A stretch of 64,000 bases of DNA from Echinometra lucunter (taxonomy: Eukaryota > Echinodermata > Echinoidea > Camarodonta > Echinometridae). This document shows, one piece after another, positions 1 through 10,549 of this stretch. The notes beneath the pieces were generated by a model. It was not told the origin of the DNA. It made no database searches and saw only the letters and a list, made by a program, of their open reading frames with translations. Each line of letters starts with the position of its first letter. Positions within the stretch are counted from its first letter, which is position 1. The stretch lies in contig CM057165.1 of assembly GCA_029962745.1 (NCBI GenBank), positions 19,691,226 through 19,755,225 on the forward strand, in the 5' to 3' direction. The position numbers and the translations under genes were made by a program.

Positions 1-663
1 TTTTGCCTATCTCATTCCCTTGTACACAAAAAACGTGGGGGTTTATCCCAGTGTAAACTCTCACGGTCTGCCGCATCATATTTGAAAAGCCTTTGATGAA
101 GTAATAGTTGGTTAGCACTAGTATAGCTCAGCTCTCTTCTGCTAATTTTACAAATCACTGACAACACCAAAATATTTGAGAAAGCAAATTGAATCAAGTT
201 TGTCATGTGCATGTTTTTAATGTAGAAATAGAAATAATTTTATACATCAATATGTTTCAAGCAGTACAGACATCATTAAAAATAAATATGCCACTGCACA
301 ACACCCAACATCTTAATTATAAAAATGTGAAAGAAAAAAAAAACCATTCAAATTTTACTGTACTATTGCATACATACAACACATTTCCATTATGAATTAT
401 GAAATTATGCTGTGGAAACAAGTCACAAACACATTCAGTCAATCTTCAAACTGTTCACGAAAATACGAGGTTATACACAAAAAAGATCCAAAAAGAATTC
501 ACTGTGGATAAAACAAATACCTAAACGAGAAACTAAACATTTAGTGTTGTAATTCTCGATATATCCTAGAACCCGATCCCTAATGATTTAGACCATCCTG
601 ATGAATTTTCTCAAAAATCTATTGTTGTAATTTCTTTATCATAACAATAATAATTAATCAAAT
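1..663. other. No gene seen; AT-rich DNA
   Basis: I see no conserved reading frame, structured RNA or recognisable repeat here. The open frames are short and AT-biased. Confidence 0.5.
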
Positions 664-664
664 C

Positions 665-991
665 TTAAAGACGCTAGGTCGTGGGATTTCATGGGGAATG
701 GATCATAATTTGCTGACACCGGACTTTGTGAAACATACCTGTAATAGAGCTACATTTCTGGAGCACAGCAAAACAAGCTGTCCCACCACAAACATTCTTC
801 GGCCTGCTTCGGGCACTCTCGGGCCAGGGAAAGTGAGATAATGACTTTGCCATATGGGGAAAGGGTGAAGTGTACAGAGCATTACATAAGGTCTGTTGGT
901 CATAAAACTCACAGTGATGGACAACACCTGTTACTGGGTAAGCACCCATGGTGTCAAATCCCCATGAAAGCCCACGACCTAGCGTCTTTAA
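665..991. mobile_element. TTAA-flanked MITE-like element
   Basis: Inverted ends of about 30 bp begin AGACGCTAGGTCGTGGG at 669 and are mirrored at the other end by CCCACGACCTAGCGTCT up to 987, with one mismatch further in. Each end is bordered by TTAA (665-668 and 988-991), the target duplication typical of piggyBac-type transposition. The interior codes for nothing recognisable, so this would be a non-autonomous element. The TTAA could also be chance in AT-rich DNA. Confidence 0.7.
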
Positions 992-992
992 G

Positions 993-1828
993 GGTTTTTA
1001 AAGGCTTAATTGCTTTTGGAAGACAATATTTTTGTTCCTATAAAGAAAGTGATTACAATAGCTGCTGGCCTTACCAATAAATAAAGATGAGGCTTACAAC
1101 ATCTATGAACAAGGTCAATGATTGATCATTCTTATCAATTAGCCTTGTTTTGTTGTTGTTTTATGCTTCCAGTTACTAAATTTCTTGGTATAACATAAAG
1201 ACATTAATGAAGTGATCTAGAATAGCAGATTAAGGTGTTACTGGATGAAACCAGGAATACAGAGAACAAAAATGTGATAATTATACAACATTAAAAAGTA
1301 ATCCATTTGTTCTGTAACAGTGTAAATAAAATTTCCTTGAACCATATATTGTGATATTTAAAGTGATTCAGAAAGAAAATCTGCCTTTGGTAAATTGGTG
1401 TAACAAATAAAACGGATGATAAACCTTTATACAGCATCAAAGAGACTGTCTCATTCACACTCACACTCATACAATCATCTAAACAGGGTTGTGCCCCCAG
1501 TTACACAATGACCAAATATTCAAACCACTGAAAAAAAGTGCAATCAAATACAATGCTGCCTAATACACTTCATACTACAAATGTATTGCAATCTATAAAT
1601 GAACTATTTATCAAGTTGTTGCAAAGAAACAATGTTAGATCTACACTATATGAAGTATTAACTCAATGAATCCCCTTCTAAAGCTACATGAAATCCTGTT
1701 AATATACCGGTACTGCTAGTTTATAAAGATTCAATAAAAGTGGAATGATGTAATAAAATCACTACTAAGAAGGAAACAAAAGGAATATTGCAGAAAGTTA
1801 CAGCCGATGGGGTCATCTGTCATTCTCA
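993..1828. other. No gene seen
   Basis: AT-rich sequence with only short open frames. I recognise no gene, RNA or repeat. Confidence 0.45.
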
Positions 1829-1830
1829 TC

Positions 1831-1981
1831 AGGTCCCCGCTTCATAAAACTTGTTATCAGTAACACTGCCACATTTCTATGATAAATTTGCTCTCAGCCA
1901 ATCAGATGGAAGGATTTCAGTAGCTTAGAACAATTATTGCAACTTGGTATTGATAACAAGTTTTACGAAACGGTTCCCAGG
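1831..1981. mobile_element. Palindromic MITE (CATAAAACTTGTTATCA family)
   Basis: About 150 bp. The left end reads CATAAAACTTGTTATCAGTA and the right end is its inverted counterpart (TTGATAACAAGTTTTACG), so the element folds on itself. The middle has no coding capacity. A half copy of the same family lies at 2211-2308. Confidence 0.7.
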
Positions 1982-2210
1982 TCACCATTTTCCTCCTGGG
2001 GATGGGGTGGCAATGTAGAATGACTCCTTCTGGACAGTTATACCGGTGATGACACCCTGTTGAAGAATAATACTACCAGCAATAATGATTCTGGAAAGCA
2101 AATTCTGTTGGAATGATTTTACCATGATGGACTGTAATAGTACTAGACAAAACTATGCACATTTTTCTTACATGATTAACAGGTAGGCTCCATCTCTGAA
2201 TTAGCTCCAG

Positions 2211-2308
2211 GGCCCCGTTTCATAAAACTTGTTATCAGTAACAACTGCCAAATTTCTACGAATAATTTGCTTTCAGCCAATCAGATGGAAGGATTTCAGT
2301 AGCTTATA
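2211..2308. mobile_element. Partial copy of the 1831-1981 MITE
   Basis: It repeats the left half of the element at 1831 almost base for base, including the CATAAAACTTGTTATCAGTA end and the AATCAGATGGAAGGATTTC interior. The inverted right half is missing, because the sequence passes straight into gypsy pol remnants. Confidence 0.7.
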
Positions 2309-2309
2309 A

Positions 2310-3107
2310 CTTCATTGTCTTAGAGGAATGCATACCAATCCTGGGGAGCAGTGCAGCCTAACAGATGGGTTTGATAGCAGTCTGCGATGAACACATCAAG
2401 ACACTTGGTGATGGGGAACAAAAACTTACAAAGGAACGACTCCTGGCTGAATATGGAAATGCCTTTGAGGGAACTGGAAAGTTTGAAGGCAAATACCACA
2501 TACAGGTAGATAGTGATGCGTCCCCAGTGATACAACCTCCACGGAGAGTTCCTGTGGCCTTGAAGACCAAACTCAAGGAGGAATTAGACAGACTCACTGC
2601 AGCAGACATTGTAGCCCCAGTTGAGATGTACACTCCTTGGGTGTCCAGCCTGGGGGGTGTTTCATAAAGCTGTTCGTAAGTTATGCACGACTTTACACAC
2701 GACTGGAACATGTTCTTAGGTGCTAATCAGATTCTCAATCATTTACATGTAGCACAAGAACATATCACCAGTCGTGCATAAAGTTGTGTGTACCTTACGA
2801 ACAGCTTTATGAAACACCCCCAGGTGTGTGTTGAAAAGCCCAATGGAAAACTGAGGATATGCGTGGATCCGAGAGATCTCAACAAGGGATTGAAAAGGTG
2901 TCACTATCCAATGCCAGTAGTTGAAGATGTCCTCACTGATCTGACTGAAGCCTGTGTCTTCAGTACTTTTGATGTTAAGAATAGCTTTTGGCATGTGGAA
3001 CTGGATAGCGATAGCTCAAGACTGACTAACTTCAATACCCCCTATGGCAGATATAGATGGAGACGAATGCTGTTTGGATTGTCCACGGCCCCAGAAGAGT
3101 TTCAGAG
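2310..3107 (+). pseudogene. Ty3/gypsy retrotransposon pol fragment (protease end to reverse transcriptase)
   Basis: The translation from 2365 runs into the N-terminal palm of a Ty3/gypsy reverse transcriptase. Landmarks are a P-R-R-V-P segment followed by LKEELDRL, WVSSL, then after an insertion EKPNGKLRICVDPRDLNKGL, a FSTFDVKNSFWHV segment with the first catalytic aspartate, and FNTPYGRYRW / FGLSTAPEEFQ. Upstream, a degraded LGSS...QMGLI stretch with an in-frame stop resembles the end of the aspartic protease. The copy is dead: it has the early stop, a MITE inserted at 2653-2823, and it is cut off by the gap before the YXDD motif could appear. Its bounds beyond the gap are unknown. Confidence 0.88.
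2653..2823. mobile_element. 171-bp palindromic MITE inside gypsy pol
   Basis: The sequence begins GGGGGTGTTTCATAAAGCTG and ends with the inverted CAGCTTTATGAAACACCCCC, and the mirror symmetry continues inwards (CTTACGAACAG, GTCGTGCATAA). It splits the conserved gypsy WVSSL / VEKPNGK junction. Removing 171 bases (57 codons) restores the reading frame, which supports a single insertion. The insert brings a TAA stop at 2665-2667. Confidence 0.8.
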
Positions 3108-3607
3108 NNNNNNNNNNNNNNNNNNNNNNNNNNNNNNNNNNNNNNNNNNNNNNNNNNNNNNNNNNNNNNNNNNNNNNNNNNNNNNNNNNNNNNNNNNNNN
3201 NNNNNNNNNNNNNNNNNNNNNNNNNNNNNNNNNNNNNNNNNNNNNNNNNNNNNNNNNNNNNNNNNNNNNNNNNNNNNNNNNNNNNNNNNNNNNNNNNNNN
3301 NNNNNNNNNNNNNNNNNNNNNNNNNNNNNNNNNNNNNNNNNNNNNNNNNNNNNNNNNNNNNNNNNNNNNNNNNNNNNNNNNNNNNNNNNNNNNNNNNNNN
3401 NNNNNNNNNNNNNNNNNNNNNNNNNNNNNNNNNNNNNNNNNNNNNNNNNNNNNNNNNNNNNNNNNNNNNNNNNNNNNNNNNNNNNNNNNNNNNNNNNNNN
3501 NNNNNNNNNNNNNNNNNNNNNNNNNNNNNNNNNNNNNNNNNNNNNNNNNNNNNNNNNNNNNNNNNNNNNNNNNNNNNNNNNNNNNNNNNNNNNNNNNNNN
3601 NNNNNNN
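3108..3607. other. Assembly gap (500 N)
   Basis: Exactly 500 N, the same as the two other gaps in the window, so the length is a placeholder and the true distance is unknown. It hides the rest of the gypsy element and probably the 3' exons of the JmjC gene. Confidence 0.99.
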
Positions 3608-3654
3608 AAAACGGCAACACACACTTCCAATTGTAGACAACTTTCTTTTTACAT

Positions 3655-3852
3655 GGCACACTAGAGCGGTTTTAGAGAGCTCTAGCGAGGAACCGCTCCA
3701 GAAGACCACATTGCGAGGTGGTCTTTTGGACCACTTTAAAGTGGTCCAGAGGAAGGCTTCCTGGAGCGGTTTGTCTGTTTACACTTACGTCAGAGCGCTC
3801 CCCGCTAGAGCGCTCCAGGCTAGAGCACTCTAGAAAGTGAGTGTAAATGGGG
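3655..3852. repeat. Palindrome-rich MITE-like repeat (AGAGCGC/GGAGCGGTTT)
   Basis: A short stretch dense in inverted words: GAACCGCTCC against GGAGCGGTTT, GGACCACTTTAAAGTGGTCC (a perfect 20-base palindrome), and repeated CTAGAGCGCTC. It looks like a foldback or MITE sitting in the intron after exon 3 of the JmjC gene. No coding signal. Confidence 0.55.
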
Positions 3853-3862
3853 TCTAACAAAC

Positions 3863-4045
3863 CTTAAAATTAGGCTCCTGTATATCTACAGGAGACATGA
3901 CCATGGAGGTGCTATCCATCAGCTTCTTACGACGAAACCTCCGAGTGACTGGATCAAAGCCTAACAAAGCCTCCGGAATGTGGGCTTCGTAGAGCTGAGT
4001 GTTCTTGTGAGGTTCAAAGAGGGTCAACTCTTTCCTGCCTCGTAG
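3863..4045 (-). CDS. JmjC oxygenase, exon 3 (partial gene)
   Basis: Sixty-one codons reading LRGRKELTLFEPHKNTQLYE at the start and ending SPVDIQEPNFK. This matches the part of a Cupin_8/JmjC barrel directly after the HxD iron site, where family members carry a G-(R/E)-K-x-(F/L)-x-L-F-x-P strand (JMJD7 and HSPBAP1 have equivalents). A polypyrimidine tract and AG acceptor (minus strand TTTTATTCAG) precede it, and AAG/GTTTGT is the donor. Both ends are phase 0, consistent with exon 2. The third iron ligand (distal His) and the C-terminal helices must lie on exons beyond 3863, which I do not find before the gap. Confidence 0.85.
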
Positions 4046-4121
4046 CTGAATAAAACATAAAAAGTTAAAAGATTTTCTTTCAAACATATGTGGAACAATC
4101 ACATATCCAAGATTTTGAAGT

Positions 4122-4141
4122 GGGGGGGGGGGGGGGGGGGG
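4122..4141. repeat. Poly-G tract in intron 2
   Basis: About 20 consecutive G on the plus strand within the intron of the JmjC gene. One of many long G/C homopolymers in the window. Confidence 0.9.
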
Positions 4142-4530
4142 ACAAATAATGATGTGCTGATCCCATCTTCCCAATTTTCCTTTTCAAAGCATTTCTTCCC
4201 TTTTGGGAAGTAATGCTTGTTGGCTATGCCTATACTATTACTTTAGTTATTTGAAGGTCAACAGCTTGAGTAAGACTGATTGTACGTTTAAATTGGTATT
4301 GATAAAGTTCTTGTGAATAAAAAGATCTCCAATAAGGTACTTAAAGCCATCCAAATTATTTCATTCAGACAAACAAGTTAATACCTCTAAAGCGTTACTA
4401 GCTCAGTATGGTGGGCTCATTAGACACCATCTGCAGAAACCTGAAAGGTTTTCAAAAACACCCTTTCCACTATTAGCACATTAAATGTACATTAAATTCA
4501 CAATTTAACAGGGTATTGCACACATTTGAT

Positions 4531-4770
4531 TTCAGCTTTCTGGCTCAGCATACTGAACAAAGAAAGTTATCAAAGGGAACAAAGTGGAATTTCCAAATGG
4601 ATGTTTTCCAGAGCTAAACACTACCTCTTTTCCGTAGGGGTCCGGATGGAAAAGGTCCATTGCTTTTGAGTCATATGTACAAAATTTTAGATTATGGGGG
4701 TCATGACCAAGATCTTGGGGGCTAAAGTGTATCAGGCAAGCCTTGGGCGTTTCCATCCATGAGCCAAAAA
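4531..4770 (-). pseudogene. Relic duplicate of JmjC exon 2
   Basis: The segment 4548-4605 resembles the 3' end of exon 2 (4862-4920) at roughly three bases in four, and 4745-4770 resembles the adjoining part of exon 2, as if the copy were split by about 130 bp. Read in the corresponding frame, the iron-binding L-H-F-D-P segment has become S-T-L-F-P, so both metal ligands are lost. The donor that follows CAG in exon 2 (GTAAGA) has become TATGCT. It should not be spliced as a functional exon. The alternative is chance similarity, but two collinear matches make that less likely. Confidence 0.55.
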
Positions 4771-4861
4771 TTGATATAACAGCAGTTCCCCAAATTCATC
4801 CGAACTTTAAATTTATCCTACAATGAATTCATGAAACAATAAATGGCTGTTTTAATCTTAC

Positions 4862-5060
4862 CTGACAAAGAAAATTGTCAAAAGGATCGAAGTGGAGTTT
4901 TCCCAGAGTGTTTCCATCACTAAGCCAGATGTTGAGATGACGGCGATCAAGGACATCCTGGATGAAAGCCGGCTCTTCAATGTCATCCTCTAATTGAGGA
5001 AAGTGGGCAGGGATGGAGGAATACTCAAGATAGGCAGACACTCTAGGTTGTTGTTCATTC
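4862..5060 (-). CDS. JmjC oxygenase, exon 2 with the HxD iron-binding motif
   Basis: Sixty-six whole codons plus one base completing the split codon from exon 1. It starts NEQQPRVSAYLEYSSIPAHF and ends LGKLHFDPFDNFLCQ. The segment NIWLSDGNTLGKLHFDPFDN is the diagnostic strand of the JmjC/Cupin_8 fold: His and Asp (about residues 463 and 465 of the protein) are the first two Fe(II) ligands, and the Asn two residues after the following Phe-Asp is typical of the JMJD7/HSPBAP1/FIH-like group. Acceptor CTCTCTGTAG/G and donor CAG/GTAAGA are canonical, and the split AG/G codon reads Arg across the exon 1 junction. Confidence 0.9.
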
Positions 5061-5421
5061 CTACAGAGAGGATTCATTAAATAACTGGTAATAGATGGAG
5101 GTCTACTATTCAATTATTTTCATTAAGTTTATGAGCTGTCACTTTAATCTCAATTATCATCTGATATTATACTCTGAAACTTTCAGGCTGGTATTTTTAC
5201 ACTATAACCTTAATGTTTATCCCATTTTCAAGTAACAAAATGAAATTTTAAAAAATCATAACAATGTTAACCAATGTCTTTAATACTGCCTAATGTACTT
5301 TGGATCATGCTCACATATATACTTCAAACTTCAAACTTCAAACAACTTTCATTTTCTCCAAGTGCTATCATCTACCTCTCTTATTCCTTTTGTTTCTATA
5401 ATACGACTATAGTCACTATAC

Positions 5422-6641
5422 CTTTCATTTCTATTAGCCTCACTGGCATTTTGAATCATGTCTAAAAATTCAGAGAACTTCAGGTTCTGTGTGGCTGGCC
5501 TGACCACAACAAGATCTGGATAAAGCAGCTGCTTGCTCACTTCCTCAGGCACTGAGAACTGATCGTAGTCCTCCCACAGTGATGCTGGTTCCACTCCCTC
5601 AAATACACCATCGGGAGCCAACTTGATGTGGACTGACTTCTCGCCATACATCTTCCGCAGATATTCCATGGTCCACTTTGTGAAGGCTGGCCAGTGGCTT
5701 GCCCCGTTGGGAATCATGACGGGGCGGGAGCGCTTCAGGTAGTAGTTGGAGAAGTCTCCTTTTGTCGGAAAAGGAATCCGCTCACACTCTGCCATCCGAG
5801 TATTTGACTGACTGTACTTTGCTGCATGATCAGGAGTTTCACGACCATCACTTTGCCGATATCCTGGAACTTCATTGTCGGAAATATAGGTTTCATCACC
5901 AACTGGATCTATATGAACATCTTCTTTGTGGCAATTCTCTTCCCCTGACCTCATGGCACTTTCCTCTTCACTCAACTTTTGTGAACAATAACCACCTTTA
6001 TGTTTCTCTTTTCCACCTGAAATCTCTTTCATATTTTTACTCTCTGGTAAGTAATGCATGTTAAAGATGGTCTCAAGAATACTCTTTCTGTGGAGTCCCT
6101 CTATATTCAGTCCTCCGCTAACATCAACATAAGTTTGGCATTTGGTATTGATAAAATCTAAAACAAGTACTTTTGAGATTGGACCCTGATATGCTTCTGC
6201 TATCAAGAATGATTTTGGAGGAGCCATTAAGCATGTACGGTCCTCCTTTTCCCGTGGAAACACTACTATCACATTATCTTTTAATTCAGAAGCTGAATGC
6301 TGAACTCTTATACGTTTGTCATTTTCATCAAATGGCTCGTCGAGTATACCCACAGTAACCGGTGTTTCCCTTGATGCGATCGGTATATTGCCGTCTCCAT
6401 CCCCCGCAGCTGCCGTCGTCCGGGTGCCAACCCGTGCTGGTTGGAAGAGCTGCCCGATCTCGTCCGCAATTTGCAGTAAGTTATCATTTTCCGTGGGAAG
6501 CAAAGCAATGAAACATTTTCTTGTGACTTCCTTGCTTATATCCGATATCGTTAGAGTTGGTAGAATTCCTCCAACGTCACCAAGAAGAAGACAAATAGTC
6601 AACGACTGGATGAGTAGGTCCACCACTGTAGCAGCCGCCAT
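5422..6641 (-). CDS. JmjC/Cupin_8 2-oxoglutarate-dependent oxygenase, exon 1
   Basis: First coding exon, 406 codons plus two bases, start ATG at 6641. I chose this start for its strong context (ATCATGG) and because an identical start is kept in the second copy at 34454; an in-frame ATG at 6737 is possible. Residues 1-31 are hydrophobic (DLLIQSLTICLLLGDVGGIL). Residues 32-285 are a region I do not recognise, ending in an acidic, low-complexity, probably disordered stretch. From about residue 288 the JmjC fold begins: FPTKGDFSNYYLKRSRPV and IPNGASHWPAFTKWTMEYL match the N-terminal segment of cupin-8 hydroxylases (compare the RPCIIRNALQHWPALQKW type in JMJD7). Known relatives are protein hydroxylases using Fe(II), O2 and 2-oxoglutarate; the substrate here cannot be told. 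Donor AAAG/GTATAG ends the exon in phase 2. Confidence 0.88.
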
Positions 6642-6740
6642 GATTACAGAATGGTTACGTAATGCGCAAGCGCTAAGCGCGCAGTGAGAGGCACACGTCC
6701 GGACGTCCATAGGCCATCTAGATTCTAGAAGATGCATCCA
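6642..6740 (-). promoter_or_regulatory. Putative promoter/5' UTR of the JmjC gene
   Basis: A small CpG-rich patch directly upstream of the start, in otherwise AT-rich DNA. It holds TGCGCAAGCGC (6663-6673), one mismatch from an NRF1-type palindrome, and the start codon itself sits in ATGGCGGC, a YY1-like motif often found at housekeeping starts. No TATA box is obvious. All of this is inference from motif resemblance. Confidence 0.45.
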
Positions 6741-6899
6741 TTATCACTGGTGGTCGCTTTTTCGGGGGTGGGTCCAATAATTCAGTTCTACAACTTTGCA
6801 TAGCCTGTCTAAAATAATTTCTTCAGTATAGGCCCGCAGTATAGGCCTACTTTATTTTGCAGACATGCTGAGAAAAACGTTGCGGGTTTTACAGTCAAA

Positions 6900-7346
6900 C
6901 TCCCTCCTTATTAGTTTTGCCAAGGATTTAGGGTAAGTGTAGGAAAAGCGAGACTGTAGGTAATACGAGACCACCAGAATAAAAACTGTCCTGTCTGCCC
7001 AGGTTTTGGGAAAAAAAATATTGTTATAGCGCCATTTATGATCACTGCTACCATTTCTGCTTACATACAACGTAGACATCGGATCATAAGTCCATATTCT
7101 CCGAGAAAATGCACCAAATGTGCCAAGATAAGAATTTGTCATGGTCAAAATTTCTTTAGATATAAATACTGGGTTTTCAAGGAATGTATATAGTGGTGTG
7201 TTGTAATAATAAAGAGGTGTGCTGTAAACATGGTGTTAATAACAATATTATGAAGTTGGTTAACTACTGTGTAGGTCAATTGACCATTGTGCACAGTGTA
7301 GACTACATAAAGTGAACCTAAATAAGGACTTTAATCAATAATGTCT
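6900..7346. other. Upstream region with one GTAGGTAATACGAGACC motif
   Basis: Non-coding. It contains GGGTAAGTGTAGG followed closely by GTAGGTAATACGAGACC (6956-6972). The same pair of words recurs inverted at 20143-20165, on the far side of the large foldback, so this is probably old transposon-derived DNA. Confidence 0.45.
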
Positions 7347-8163
7347 GTAGGTAATACGAGACCACCAATATGGCGGCTATTGTCATGCATGATTACTGTG
7401 TGTACTTTGCATTGATAAATTGTGTAAGCTTACTGCTATGGATTTTTTATATTTTGAAAACTGGCAAAAATATTTAACAATATTCAATAAAGAACAATCC
7501 TGCTAATTAAGTGATATTTTTGGTGCAGGTTGAAAACGGTTTTGGAGTACTAATAATTGTTTCCTCTGGATGACCTAAGAATTATATCTCGATTAATTGT
7601 TTGTTGTTAAGGAAATTTTACTCGTATAAGAACAATAATAATATTCAGGCAAATCCTTTGATTGTTAATGATGTGTAAAATTTGTCTAAAGTTCAACACT
7701 TAACAACAAAATCAGCAAATTCAAACTTGCATGAAGAAAATGTGCACTTTTTTGCACTGCATTATGGTACTCAAGTTTGGTGTTTTAAAGATGTTTTCAT
7801 GTCATTTTACAATTGCCTTTCTTCCTGTAACTTTTAAAATTATAATTAGAATTTTAAGTGCCAGTTGTTCAGTACTGATGTACTAAAAATCATCAACAAC
7901 AAAATGCAAAGTGCCAGAGGCAAAAGTACTACCAACATGATGATGCACATTGAATGCCATTTAAATGGTAATCAGTTTTATCTAATTATATATATTATTC
8001 AGTTTCTTGTTAACTTTTCAACAAATTTTGGCCTTGATGAAACCCAAACATATTTTGAAAGAAATACTTCTTTATTGGTATTTCTATTTCCAATAAAAAA
8101 TGTATTTTACTCAACAACTCCCTGAGATTTAGGTTAAAAATGAAGCGGTCTCATATTACCTAC
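7347..8163. mobile_element. MITE-like unit bounded by inverted GTAGGTAATACGAGACC
   Basis: The left edge reads GTAGGTAATACGAGACC (7347-7363) and the right edge its inverted form GGTCTCATATTACCTAC (8147-8163), one mismatch apart. The 0.8 kb between them is AT-rich with no convincing protein. The right edge abuts the large foldback element at 8172. It is repeated inverted at about 32932-33750. Confidence 0.55.
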
Positions 8164-8171
8164 GCAGGTAG

Positions 8172-8927
8172 TAGTCCGTGGGCCAGAGGGGGCTACCGTG
8201 CACCCCCCCCCCCCCTCTGACCCTCCGTCTGGGGTATCATTTTGTTCGTTAGTTTCTCTAGTGTCAGAAAAAGGAATGTTTCCAGGAATAAACTCAAATG
8301 CATTATGTTTTTTAAGCCATTCTTTAAATCAATGTCAAAATCCACTTTTTCAAATTTTGACCCTTTTCTTGAGGTATGCCATTTTTAAAGATTTTAAATG
8401 GGCTCTATCTCAATCAAAATAGGCTCAATTTGGTAGAACTTTCTATCATATAGTCTTCATTTCATTAGCAATCAACAAGCAAAATTTTAGCCATTTATAT
8501 TATCATTCTCATATGCAAATTAGGCCATAAAATTTGCAAATCATTAAATATGGAGATTTCCTGTTTAAAATATTTTCAAAAATCGATTTCAAGTTTTATT
8601 TTCTTTTTCATGCACCACCAATAATATATTTTCGGCCAAACATCACATTATTCTCTTCATCTATATCTCTACTTATGGAAAAATGATGTTTCCAAGGTCA
8701 CATGTCCCCCTAGCCTATGTTTCCAGCCCCTTTTCCAACTAAGCTCAAGGTACTTTTTTCGAGGTTTTTGCCTGTTTTTTAGGTTCCAGCTATGGAACTT
8801 ACCTGAAATGTCCAGTAGATATTATCAAAACTTCATTAATTATTAAATAATGCTTTTTGCTTGTTAGTAGAAGGCCACTACATGTTTTCTTTTTAATAAA
8901 TATAGTTTTTTTTTTTACTGCTGTACC
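8172..8927 (+). repeat. Left terminal inverted repeat of the foldback element
   Basis: Roughly 750 bp matching 17740-19993 inverted, after removal of the insert at 17809-19502. By eye it is about 96% identical. It starts with a CTACCGTGCACC + C-run block and contains GGTTCCAGCTATGGAACTTA near its inner end. Confidence 0.85.
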
Positions 8928-9080
8928 CAGTGGCGTAGACAGGTTCTTACACCTGGGGGGATGATTTGCCGTTCACGAGAAATCGAGGATCAATTTTGTA
9001 TACAGATACACACACACACACACACCCTCACCCATACACACACGTACGCACCCACACCCGAATGCACAGACATAAATAGA

Positions 9081-10311
9081 CAGGGCGGGCGGAGCGTCTT
9101 TCAAAGTGGGGGGGGGGGGGCACTAGCGAAAAAGGGCACTTTGGGGGAAAAGGGAGCCCTTACAAAAGCTGAACAAGAGAAGGAAAATATACCCTTACAC
9201 TCTATTTAACACACTTTTAAAGTGCATTTTGACATACTGTTTTACATGATAACTACTTTGCAATATTATGTATACTGCTCTGTCTTACTCAATTGTGAGC
9301 GAGCGAAGCGAGCGAGCAAAAAATGCTAGGTATTTTGTTGAAGGGCATGGTATTTGCAGTATATTTCGAGTGGCCTATAATGATAAAGGCTCCCGGAAAT
9401 TCATTTTATACGTGTTCCATTATCATTGTAAATTTCTTCCATTTACTGTGTATATAGTTTTCCTTACAGTGACCAAGCTATAATGTTTAAATGCATTAGT
9501 GAGCTCTCATAGCTACCGACCATTTTTTATCAGAGAAAATATTCAAATTGAATGGGGTTTTGAGCACATTACCATCAGGAACTTGGGAGAACATATAAGA
9601 CTTTATGGTTACAACACACTTGAACTGCCTTGAGTGAGATATCATAAGTGCGAGCGAGCGTAGCGAGCGAGCTTTAGAAAGAAACAGTAGAAAAATACCC
9701 CCCAATTAAGGGACACCGTTCCTTCTAATTACAGTTGTGGTAAGCACTTGCCCGAATGGAAAAGGGACACTATCAGAAACAAAAAGGGCGCTAATTGCCC
9801 TTATCTTACATGAACAGATGCAGAAATTGGACATACTAGAAAGGAAAAGGGACACTTATCAGAAGTAAATGAGGGCATGTATCAGATTTCAAATGGGGCA
9901 CTTATCAGGGGTGAAAAGGGGCAATCTGCAGAAGAGAAATTGTACTGTGAAAAACGAAAAGAGGTAGTGAAAGGGGATAATAATCACATTTTAAAGGGAC
10001 ATTCATTTGAAGTGTAAAAGGCGCACTTCTCAGAAGGGAACAGAGCGCTATTAAAAGGGAAAGGAATAAAAGAGCGCATTTCTGTAGATTTTAAGAAGGG
10101 TAACTTATCTGAAACAAAAAGGGGCACTTATTAGAAAGCGAAAGGGCACTTGATCAACAAAGAAAATGGGCCCTTCTAAGATAAAAGAAGGGCACTGAAC
10201 AGGTTTTAAAGGCGGCATTTTTGTTGGGTAAAAAGGGGCACTTTTTGGGTGCTTCGAAAAGTGTGGGGGCACTGTGCCCCCTGCCCCCCCCCCCCGGGAG
10301 CGCCGCCTCTG
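9081..10311. mobile_element. hAT-like element nested inside the previous one
   Basis: It starts CAGGGCGGGCGGAGCG (CAGGGCGGCGGAGCG in the second copy at 32019) and ends with the inverted form of CAGAGGCGGCGCTCC. The flanks TAAATAGA (9073-9080) and TAAATTGA (10312-10319) are an 8-bp target duplication with one mismatch. Inside are two copies of an AGCGAGCG direct-repeat motif (9297-9317, and 9650-9672), in the same orientation, and a minisatellite. No transposase. Confidence 0.82.
9690..10255. repeat. Degenerate minisatellite (AAAGGGGCACTTATCAGAA-type)
   Basis: At least ten imperfect units of about 30-45 bp sharing a core like GAAAAGGGGCACTTATCAGA, arranged head to tail within the nested hAT-like element. 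No protein is conserved through it. Confidence 0.75.
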
Positions 10312-10549
10312 TAAATTGAAGATCTACGCACCGTGACAAACGTATATAGATTATGAACTGACACACACATTTTGCATATTTACATCATGCTATTTATCTT
10401 TTTTTTTTAATTTTGTTATTCCACCACTTCAGAAAAACTGTGACGGCGCCGAAATTACCCCAAAGTAATATAAATAACTACATAAATCAGAAAAATGATC
10501 GATATAGTTATGATAGTAATCGTCATTTCAGTCACATTAACGATGATAA

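Noticed and set aside
3016..3833. Long open frames across the N gap
   Set aside because: They consist of unknown bases and have no evidential value.
4532..4756. 74-residue minus-strand frame as a normal JmjC exon
   Set aside because: It lacks the HxD ligands and splice donor, and exon 2 joins exon 3 in phase without it; treated as a relic.
9268..9483. 71-residue frame containing SERSERAKNARYF
   Set aside because: It is the translation of the AGCGAGCG repeat motif inside a non-autonomous transposon; not a conserved protein.
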